This document shows, piece by piece, positions 1 to 5,391 of a DNA stretch of 5,522 nt; within the stretch, counting starts at the first letter, position 1, and each line of letters starts with the position of its first letter. The notes under the pieces are model-generated. The model did not search any database and was not told the DNA's origin. It saw only the letters and a program-made list of their open reading frames with translations. Source of the DNA: Acholeplasmatales bacterium (GTDB lineage: Bacteria; Bacillota_I; Bacilli_A; Acholeplasmatales; Anaeroplasmataceae); assembly GCA_024681175.1 (NCBI GenBank), contig JAILBI010000012.1:1-5522 (forward strand). Direction: 5' to 3'. Both the position numbers and the translations under genes were made by a program.

Positions 1-1546
1 CATTTAGTATTTTATCATTACCAATATAATAATCCTTATTTTTATAAATAGCTTTTAAGCCTCTTCCATCAATATTAGTTACTTTAATATCATCTATTAA
101 AATAGTTCCATCTAAATATTCACAAATAGCTTTAGCTAACGGATGAGATGATTTATATTCCATTGAATATATAATATCTTTTAACTCTTCATTAATATTA
201 TAATCAGTAACTACAGGTTTACCATTTGTTAAAGTTCCAGTCTTATCAAAAATAATAGTTTTGATTTTGCCTGTATTTTCTAATATCTCTGCGTTTTTAA
301 TAATCAAGCCTAATGAAGCACCTTTACCGGTTCCAACCATAATCGCTACTGGAGTTGCCAAACCTAAAGCACAAGGACATGCTATAACTAAAACTGTTAT
401 CGCAAATCTTAAAGACAATTCAAAATCACGACTAATAATCATATTTACTGTGAATGTTAATAAAGAAATTAATATAATAATTGGTACGAAATATTTAGAT
501 ATTTTATCAGCTAGCTTTGAAATAGGTGCTTTAGAATTAGAAGCTTCTTCTACTAAATGAATAATTGTGTTAATTGATGTATCATCACCAACCTTAGTAG
601 CTTTTAATTTAATAAAACCACTTGTTAAGGTTGTTGAAGAATAACAAAAATCATCAATAGATTTATATTTAGGAATAGATTCACCAGTAATATTAGCTTC
701 ATCTATTGAACAATTACCTTCAATAACAATTCCATCAACAGGAACCTGATCACCAGTTCTAATTACTAAAACATCATCTACTTTAATATCTTTAACATCT
801 ATTTCTTTTTCAATTCCATCAATTAATATTTTACCTTTTTTAGGTGCTAAGCTAATTAAATTATCTAATTCTTTAGTTGTTTTTCTTTTTGATAATTCTT
901 CAAAATACTTACCTAAAGAAACCAAAGTCAAAATCATACCTGCAGATTCATAATATAAATTCATATGATATGTTTCAACTAAATCCATATTATTAGTTGA
1001 AACACCATAAGAAATAATAAATAAGGCAACTATACCATATATTATTGAAGCACTCGCACCTAACGCAATCAATGAATCCATATTAGGATTTCTTTTAATC
1101 AATTTATTAAATCCACTAATAAAATATTTTCTATAAATAATACATATAGGTAATACTAATAAAAATTGAATTAACGCAAAACCAACAGGATTTATTTTCA
1201 TATCTAAAAAATCCGGAACCCAAAAGTCCCACATCATATGTCCCATAGAAAAATACATTAAAAGTATCAATAAAACAAAAGATATAATTAAATATCTTAA
1301 AGAATGATTCTTCTCTTCTTTAACATCATTCTTTACATCTTTATTAACTACTTCATATCCAGCATTTTTAACTGCAGTAAATATATCTTCTTTTTTGCAT
1401 ATAGATTCATCATATGTAACATCCATATTGTTATTTAATAAATTAACATTACATTCAATAACACCATTTACAGATTTAGTTGCTTTTTCAACATGAGCCT
1501 GACAAGCTGCACATGTCATACCCTTAACATCAAATCTTTCTTTCAT
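1..1546 (-). CDS. copA: Copper-exporting P1B-type ATPase CopA, 3' end cut by the window edge
   Basis: This is a membrane Cu(I)-translocating ATPase that pumps copper out of the cytoplasm using ATP. 515 residues are visible. An N-terminal heavy-metal-associated domain (about 1-68) carries GMTCAAC with ligands C12 and C15. Hydrophobic segments fall near 82-99, 118-138, 156-178, 198-215, 353-371 and 381-400. The actuator motif TGES is at 287-290, the transmembrane metal site CPC at 390-392, and the phosphorylation motif DKTGT starts at D434. The nucleotide-domain HP is H468-P469, in SSHP rather than the common SEHP. CPC plus NMDSLIALG (155-163) point to the Cu(I) class. The hinge GDGxNDxxAL and last two helices must lie beyond the left edge; family members are usually about 700-750 residues. 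The start ATG is preceded by AAGAGG at 1555-1560 with 8-base spacing. It overlaps the csoR stop by one base (TAATG), suggesting translational coupling and shared copper control. Confidence 0.96.
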   Translation of the reverse strand, partial: MKERFDVKGMTCAACQAHVEKATKSVNGVIECNVNLLNNNMDVTYDESICKKEDIFTAVKNAGYEVVNKDVKNDVKEEKNHSLRYLIISFVLLILLMYFSMGHMMWDFWVPDFLDMKINPVGFALIQFLLVLPICIIYRKYFISGFNKLIKRNPNMDSLIALGASASIIYGIVALFIISYGVSTNNMDLVETYHMNLYYESAGMILTLVSLGKYFEELSKRKTTKELDNLISLAPKKGKILIDGIEKEIDVKDIKVDDVLVIRTGDQVPVDGIVIEGNCSIDEANITGESIPKYKSIDDFCYSSTTLTSGFIKLKATKVGDDTSINTIIHLVEEASNSKAPISKLADKISKYFVPIIILISLLTFTVNMIISRDFELSLRFAITVLVIACPCALGLATPVAIMVGTGKGASLGLIIKNAEILENTGKIKTIIFDKTGTLTNGKPVVTDYNINEELKDIIYSMEYKSSHPLAKAICEYLDGTILIDDIKVTNIDGRGLKAIYKNKDYYIGNDKILN

Positions 1547-1836
1547 TATTGAAACCTCTTAAATAAATCAACTATTTCATCTATAATTTCATAATCTTTA
1601 TTTTCAATATGTTCTATTAAACAAGTATGCATATGATTATCCAATATAATATTCGCTAATGATTTAATTGATTTATCTACTGCGGATAATTGAATTAATA
1701 TATCATCACAATATCTATCATTATTAATCATATCTTTTATTCCATTCATAGAACCAATTATTCTATTCATTCTATTAATCAAATTCTTTTTTTCTTCTTC
1801 TGATCTTTCTTTGATCTTACAATTTGGACAACTCAT
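1546..1836 (-). CDS. csoR: Copper-sensing transcriptional repressor CsoR
   Basis: This is a small all-helical DUF156-family repressor that leaves its operator when it binds Cu(I). With the start at 1836 it has 96 residues. The Cu(I) ligand set C-H-C is intact as C43, H68 and C72, with the H-x3-C spacing of CsoR; Y42 precedes the first Cys, as in characterised CsoR proteins. R22 in helix 1 fits the conserved DNA-contact region. An extra N-terminal CPNC pair (C3, C6) precedes a charged segment; its role is unknown. An upstream in-frame ATG at 1842 gives 98 residues, but GAGGTG (1844-1849) would be only 1 base from it, against 7 bases from the ATG at 1836, so I prefer the latter. The gene lies directly behind a consensus CsoR operator and in front of copA, which supports copper over nickel (RcnR) or formaldehyde (FrmR) sensing. 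It is probably autoregulated. Confidence 0.95.
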   Translation of the reverse strand: MSCPNCKIKERSEEEKKNLINRMNRIIGSMNGIKDMINNDRYCDDILIQLSAVDKSIKSLANIILDNHMHTCLIEHIENKDYEIIDEIVDLFKRFQ

Positions 1837-1843
1837 AGCCATT

Positions 1844-1849
1844 CACCTC
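1844..1849 (-). promoter_or_regulatory. csoR ribosome binding site that decides the start codon
   Basis: The minus strand reads GAGGTG, then A, ATG, GCT, ATG. The Shine-Dalgarno match is 1 base from the first ATG (1842) and 7 bases from the second (1836). Normal spacing therefore favours the second, shortening CsoR by two residues. Confidence 0.75.
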
Positions 1850-1855
1850 AATAAA

Positions 1856-1885
1856 AGTATATACCCAGATGGGGTATATTGTCAA
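1856..1885 (-). promoter_or_regulatory. csoR-copA promoter
   Basis: On the minus strand a perfect -35 TTGACA (1880-1885) is followed after 18 bases by TATACT (1856-1861), or after 16 bases by TATATA (1858-1863). Initiation about 6-7 bases downstream would fall near 1849-1852, leaving an unusually short leader with the ribosome site almost at the RNA 5' end. The spacer is occupied by the CsoR operator. Confidence 0.88.
1859..1879. promoter_or_regulatory. CsoR operator (copper operator)
   Basis: This is a perfect inverted repeat, ATATACCC (1859-1866) and GGGTATAT (1872-1879), around the 5-base spacer AGATG. The core ATACCC-N5-GGGTAT fits the known CsoR pattern of TACCC/GGGTA half-sites around a G/C-rich centre. 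It fills the interval between -35 and -10, so bound CsoR would block RNA polymerase from the csoR-copA promoter. Confidence 0.92.
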
Positions 1886-1887
1886 CA

Positions 1888-1915
1888 ATAAAAAAAGTAG
1901 GTAAAACCCTACTTT
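1888..1915 (-). terminator. Rho-independent terminator of the hom-GH28-GGDEF unit
   Basis: The minus strand shows the stem AAAGTAGG (1908-1915), the 6-base loop GTTTTA (1902-1907), and CCTACTTT (1894-1901). Three more T and then ATT follow, so the run of T from the stem end is seven long. The first stem arm lies in the last codons and stop of the GGDEF gene. The -35 box of the csoR promoter begins only a few bases further on, so the terminator insulates the copper unit from upstream read-through. Confidence 0.88.
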
Positions 1916-2940
1916 ATATATAAAACAAAACTAATTAAATCAGCTAAACAACAACCTAAAGCTAATTCATTTTCTTGCCAGATTCTAATTTGTTCATTAA
2001 ATAACATTAAGTAACCAAAATCTATATCCTGCCATTTAATTCTTAAAATTATCATACTCTTTAGATTGTTATCTCTAATATAAAATCTTAATCTTGATTT
2101 TGAATCTAACTTAGATGCATCATTAACTATAATAAAATCTTCTTTAAAGTTTTCTTCAAATACTTCTTGAGAAGGCTTAGTTACTCTAAATTTATTATCT
2201 TTTACATACGATAGTGATTGATCATTAAATTCATAAATCATACCACCATCAATACCCATAATCTTAGATATTTCAGCTATTGAATTATAGATATTCAAAT
2301 ATTTATCATTCTTATTACTAAAAATAGATTTTAATTTAGCCATTCTTCTAGCTAAAGAAACATTTGTTTGATAGCTTAAATTAGAATGTTTAGCATCAAC
2401 ATAAACAATATAACAGTTTCTTCCTTTAGTTTTACCTCTATATAAAGCCTTATCAGCCTTTAAGAATAATTCTTCATATCCATTTCCATCCTTAGGGAAA
2501 CATGAAGCGCCAATTGTCGCAGTAACACTAAAGTTTTCAACACCATCAATTAATAAAGGCTTACGAATTGCTTCAATAATTGTTTTATAAATTTTGTATT
2601 CTGAATCATAATTATTTACATTTTCAATAATAACTAAGAATTCATCTTCACCAATTTTACCAATATATCCATCATTAGGTAATACTTCTGATATTTGTTC
2701 AGCGACTAAATATAATATTTTATCACCAATTAAATAACCATATTTATCATCTATATCCTTAAAATTATCAATATTGATAATTGCTAGAGTAAAAGATGTA
2801 TTATTTTTAATTAAATAATTTGCATAAGAAATCATTTGAGTTTTATTGATTGTTTTAGTAGTTGGATCAATCATAATATCTTCATCTAAATTCAATGATT
2901 TAAAATAATTATCTAATTTTACCTTTTCTAGCATGTTCAT
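1909..2940 (-). CDS. Cytoplasmic GGDEF-GAF protein with an altered GGDEF active site
   Basis: A 343-residue protein without signal peptide or membrane segment. Residues about 23-181 form a GGDEF domain (diguanylate cyclase fold): DPTTKTINK near 25-33 matches the usual D-LT-NR entry, NIDNFKDIDDKYGYLIGD spans 56-73, the signature is GEDEF at 97-101, and ADKALYRGKTKGRN (162-175) matches the ADxALYxAKxxGRN close. Against PleD numbering, the metal-ligand Asp is N56, the guanine-contacting Asn is D64, the second signature Gly is E98, and D73 is kept. No RxxD inhibitory site is visible at its usual place. Catalysis is therefore doubtful; GTP or c-di-GMP sensing is an alternative. Residues about 205-340 look like a GAF domain, ending in the typical pattern RIWQENELALGCCLADLI. 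GAF usually precedes GGDEF, so the order is reversed. The start at 2940 has GAGGGTG 5 bases upstream. It is the last gene of the operon and ends in a TAG that is part of the terminator stem. Confidence 0.87.
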   Translation of the reverse strand: MNMLEKVKLDNYFKSLNLDEDIMIDPTTKTINKTQMISYANYLIKNNTSFTLAIINIDNFKDIDDKYGYLIGDKILYLVAEQISEVLPNDGYIGKIGEDEFLVIIENVNNYDSEYKIYKTIIEAIRKPLLIDGVENFSVTATIGASCFPKDGNGYEELFLKADKALYRGKTKGRNCYIVYVDAKHSNLSYQTNVSLARRMAKLKSIFSNKNDKYLNIYNSIAEISKIMGIDGGMIYEFNDQSLSYVKDNKFRVTKPSQEVFEENFKEDFIIVNDASKLDSKSRLRFYIRDNNLKSMIILRIKWQDIDFGYLMLFNEQIRIWQENELALGCCLADLISFVLYIK

Positions 2941-2955
2941 AAAATCACCCTCAAA

Positions 2956-4161
2956 TCAATGTTTTATATTTTTAGCCCCAATAATATAATAATCTATAGC
3001 TTTTCCTTCTATTAGACCAACAACACCTGGTCTTAAATCAAATAAATTAATATCATAATTTGTAAATCTATCTAATTTAATATTCGTGTTATTAAAATTA
3101 ATATCTTCTACATTATCTGAACCATAAATAAATACACCATGTTCACCTATAGCGTTAATATTATTAAAGTTTATGTTTTTGATATAACCAAGCTCTAAAT
3201 CATTTTCTCTTTTAATTGAAGTAATCGCGATTACTTCTCCTTTACCCCAAAAGGCTTTAGGATCAACTAAATGAGAATGAATATTGATATTATCAAAATT
3301 TAAATTATAAATATTACCACTATCTCTATGTTGAATAGATATACCTCTATTAGCCCATGTTATTTCAATGTTTTTAAAATTTATATTATAAAAATCATTA
3401 TATGTTTCAGTTCCAATTTTTAAGGCAGCTGATGTAGATTCTAATATACAGTTTGATACATCAATATTATATGTATCACCATATTTAATATTACCTTTCG
3501 TACCTTTAAGTACAATACAATCATCAGCGGATCTTATAAAACAATCTTTTATTGTTATATCATGTGAATGATCTGGATCAATTCCATCTGCGTTAAGCAT
3601 TTTTAAATTATTTAATATTTTTAATTTAGAAATAAAACCAAATTGACATCCAACTAAATGAACTGTCCAGAATGCACTATTTTGTAATGTCAAATTAGTA
3701 ATTTTAAAATTCTTAACATTTTCTAAAAATATTAATGGCATTCTAGGATAAAAAGAACCTTCAATGAAATTTTCTTCTATTTGTCCATAGAAGATTTGTT
3801 CATTACCATCGATGATTCCTTTTCCATCAATAGTAATATTTTCTAAATTAATTCCATAAATAAAATATAATTTAGGTTTACCATCATAATCACAATTAAT
3901 AAATGTATTATGATCAAGCATTTTAATTTTATCATTTAATAAATTAAATTTATTTATATCATCACAAGCTTTTAAAATAGTATTATAACCTAAATAAATA
4001 TTAATATTTGATTTCAAAAAGATTGTTCCAGAAAGATATATTTTATTATCAGAAAATATTAATGTGTCGTTAGCATTCATATTTTTGATTGCCTCATTAA
4101 TAGCATCTGACCATATATTATCTTTTACTAAATATTTATAATCATCCACATAAATTTTCAT
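2956..4161 (-). CDS. GH28-family (polygalacturonase-like) beta-helix protein, probably intracellular
   Basis: A 401-residue right-handed beta-helix protein of glycoside hydrolase family 28, whose characterised members cleave galacturonic acid linkages in pectin. Family marks are ITIDGKGIIDGN (109-120), the NSAFWTVHLVGC strand (161-172), NADGID (190-195) and SADDC (211-215), giving the acidic residues D192, D213 and D214. Against fungal polygalacturonase the catalytic-site His is A245 (in SAALKIGTET, 244-253), and the RIK Arg and Lys are S275 and Q277 (in RGISIQHRDSG, 272-282). The acidic site is kept but the rest has diverged, so substrate and even activity are uncertain. No signal peptide is present (MKIYVDDYKYLV start), so it would act on imported oligosaccharides or have another role. 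Length is normal for a compact bacterial GH28 without accessory domains. The ATG is 3 bp after the hom stop. Only a weak AAGAG (4173-4177) lies 11 bases upstream, so translation may be coupled to hom. Confidence 0.86.
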   Translation of the reverse strand: MKIYVDDYKYLVKDNIWSDAINEAIKNMNANDTLIFSDNKIYLSGTIFLKSNINIYLGYNTILKACDDINKFNLLNDKIKMLDHNTFINCDYDGKPKLYFIYGINLENITIDGKGIIDGNEQIFYGQIEENFIEGSFYPRMPLIFLENVKNFKITNLTLQNSAFWTVHLVGCQFGFISKLKILNNLKMLNADGIDPDHSHDITIKDCFIRSADDCIVLKGTKGNIKYGDTYNIDVSNCILESTSAALKIGTETYNDFYNINFKNIEITWANRGISIQHRDSGNIYNLNFDNINIHSHLVDPKAFWGKGEVIAITSIKRENDLELGYIKNINFNNINAIGEHGVFIYGSDNVEDINFNNTNIKLDRFTNYDINLFDLRPGVVGLIEGKAIDYYIIGAKNIKH

Positions 4162-4164
4162 ATA

Positions 4165-5250
4165 TTATAAAACTCTTGCATAGAATTTAGATTTTAATAA
4201 ATCTTCATCACTTACATTTTCAATAAATTTACCATTATTGTTTTTATCAACAATATAATACATATACTTATTATTTGTATTTTTGTTAACAATTAAATTT
4301 CTTTCATTTTTATAATTGATATAAGCTCTATTTTCTAAAATAGAAACTAAATCAGAAACTATCGCAGTAGCTGTAGGAATTGAACCAGCACCCTTACCAT
4401 AGAACATTAAATCACCATTAGTTGAACCAGTGAATAATACAGCGTTAAATTCATTTTTAATAGCTGCGAAAGGATGGTTAGGCTTAACCATAGTTGGTTC
4501 TACTCTTATAACACAATCGTCATTAAATCTATAACTTGAAGCGACATATTTTAAAACATATCCTTCATTTTTGATATTATTTAAGATTTCCTTATTAATA
4601 CCAGTTATACCATAATGATAAATATCATCATTTTTGATATTTCCCTTAAATGCTAATGAAGATAAGATATTAATCTTTCTAACGATATCTAATCCTTCTA
4701 AATCTGCAGTTGGATTAGCTTCTGCGAAACCATTGATTTTTGCTTGTTGTAAAGCATCATCAAACGATAAATCATCTTCATCCATTCTAGTTAAAATATA
4801 GTTTGTTGTTCCATTTAAAATACCATAGATGTTATTAACATCATTTACTTTTATATTATCAATTAAAGGTCTAATAACAGGAATACCACCACCGGCAGAT
4901 GCTTCAAAACAGAATGAAACATTATTTTTATGAGCTAAATTAATAAATTCTTCTAAATGATTAGATACTACTTCTTTATTAGCTGTGATTACACTTTTAC
5001 CACTTTTTAAAGATCTTGTGATAACTTCATATGGTAAATCATGTCCACCTAATACTTCTACGACAGCCTTAATATCCTCATCATTAATGATTTCATCAAT
5101 TTCAGTTACTAATTTATCTCCTAATAATTCTTTTTTAATTGGAAGGTCAAAAACCTTAGTTACTTCAACATCATAATTCTTTGATAATTCAGAAACCAAA
5201 GTAAATACTCCTCTACCTATTACGCCATATCCAAATAGACCAATTTTCAT
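4165..5250 (-). CDS. hom: Homoserine dehydrogenase, short form without full ACT domain
   Basis: This cytoplasmic enzyme reduces L-aspartate 4-semialdehyde to L-homoserine with NAD(P)H, the branch point toward threonine and methionine. In 361 residues, the Rossmann motif GYGVIG is at 7-12, ANKEVV at 90-95 (K92), EASAGGGIPVI at 116-126, GILNGTTNYIL at 143-153, and GFAEANPTADLEGLD at 174-188. By comparison with yeast homoserine dehydrogenase, E177, D188 and K192 match the E208, D219 and K223 active-site residues. The chain stops where the C-terminal ACT regulatory domain of roughly 430-residue Bacillus-type enzymes would be; the last 35 residues may be a remnant, so threonine feedback through ACT is unlikely. 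The start at 5250 is chosen because AAAGGAG (5259-5265) sits 8 bases upstream. An in-frame ATG at 5277 would translate that ribosome site and add nine unconserved residues. No thrB or thrC follows; the next gene is a GH28 protein. Confidence 0.95.
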   Translation of the reverse strand: MKIGLFGYGVIGRGVFTLVSELSKNYDVEVTKVFDLPIKKELLGDKLVTEIDEIINDEDIKAVVEVLGGHDLPYEVITRSLKSGKSVITANKEVVSNHLEEFINLAHKNNVSFCFEASAGGGIPVIRPLIDNIKVNDVNNIYGILNGTTNYILTRMDEDDLSFDDALQQAKINGFAEANPTADLEGLDIVRKINILSSLAFKGNIKNDDIYHYGITGINKEILNNIKNEGYVLKYVASSYRFNDDCVIRVEPTMVKPNHPFAAIKNEFNAVLFTGSTNGDLMFYGKGAGSIPTATAIVSDLVSILENRAYINYKNERNLIVNKNTNNKYMYYIVDKNNNGKFIENVSDEDLLKSKFYARVL

Positions 5251-5258
5251 AAAATAAT

Positions 5259-5265
5259 CTCCTTT
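5259..5265 (-). promoter_or_regulatory. hom ribosome binding site that decides the start codon
   Basis: AAAGGAG on the minus strand lies 8 bases from the ATG at 5250. It falls inside the reading frame if the upstream ATG at 5277 were used, which argues against that start. Confidence 0.85.
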
Positions 5266-5281
5266 AAAACAAATCAAACTT

Positions 5282-5310
5282 ATTATAACAAACTATTTAT
5301 AATATTTCAA
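5282..5310 (-). promoter_or_regulatory. Promoter of the hom-GH28-GGDEF unit
   Basis: The minus strand has TTGAAA (5305-5310), a 17-base spacer and a perfect TATAAT (5282-5287). Expected initiation near 5275 leaves a leader of only about 25 bases before the hom ATG, so no T-box or riboswitch fits. AT-rich surroundings offer other TATAAT-like matches, but this one has the best pair and spacing. Confidence 0.72.
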
Positions 5311-5318
5311 TATTATAA
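5297..5318. repeat. Perfect AT-only palindrome across the hom -35 box
   Basis: The arms TTATAATAT (5297-5305) and ATATTATAA (5310-5318) flank TTCA. The repeat covers the whole -35 hexamer, a position where a repressor could act. It contains no G/C in the arms, so chance in an AT-rich spacer is a real alternative. No regulator is encoded nearby. Confidence 0.5.
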
Positions 5319-5348
5319 GATTTTTGAGAAAAAGAAAAACTAAGCAAT

Positions 5349-5375
5349 TGAACTGAGTCTTGTCAAGTAGACAGT
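5349..5375. repeat. Probable right terminal inverted repeat of the IS
   Basis: Plus strand reads TGAACTGAGTCTTGTCAAG and continues through TAGACAGT. This resembles IS150-group ends, which commonly hold a TGTCAAGT-GACA core. The inner limit is approximate because the partner repeat cannot be seen. Read outward on the minus strand it contains a perfect -35-like TTGACA at 5361-5366. Confidence 0.65.
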
Positions 5376-5391
5376 GGATTTAAAAAAATAA

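Noticed and set aside
261..560. Plus-strand open frame of 99 codons
   Set aside because: It is antisense to the CPC and DKTGT region of copA, whose minus-strand translation is unmistakable. It has no recognisable family features.
2956..2958. TGA possibly read as Trp (mollicute code), fusing GH28 and GGDEF proteins
   Set aside because: Visible Trp residues in copA and the GGDEF gene are TGG, and a ribosome site plus ATG follows the TGA directly. The TGA is an ordinary stop.
4985..5176. Plus-strand open frame of 63 codons
   Set aside because: It lies opposite the conserved N-terminal half of homoserine dehydrogenase and has low-complexity Ser/Thr content typical of a shadow frame.
5251..5277. 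Longer hom start at 5277
   Set aside because: The added nine codons contain the AAAGGAG ribosome site, and the Rossmann motif already sits at the usual distance from the ATG at 5250.
5319..5340. TTTTTGAGAAAAA as a terminator for the IS transposase
   Set aside because: The arms are only five A-T pairs around a three-base loop with no G/C in the stem, too weak to call.
5251..5348. T-box or SAM/lysine-type riboswitch ahead of hom
   Set aside because: The predicted leader is only about 25 bases, and I see no conserved T-box or riboswitch core in the gap.
5338..5366. Hybrid promoter made of the IS TTGACA and a flanking -10 driving hom
   Set aside because: At 17-base spacing the flanking hexamer is TTAGTT, a poor -10, and 16- or 18-base spacing is no better. 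The resident TTGAAA-17-TATAAT is far stronger.
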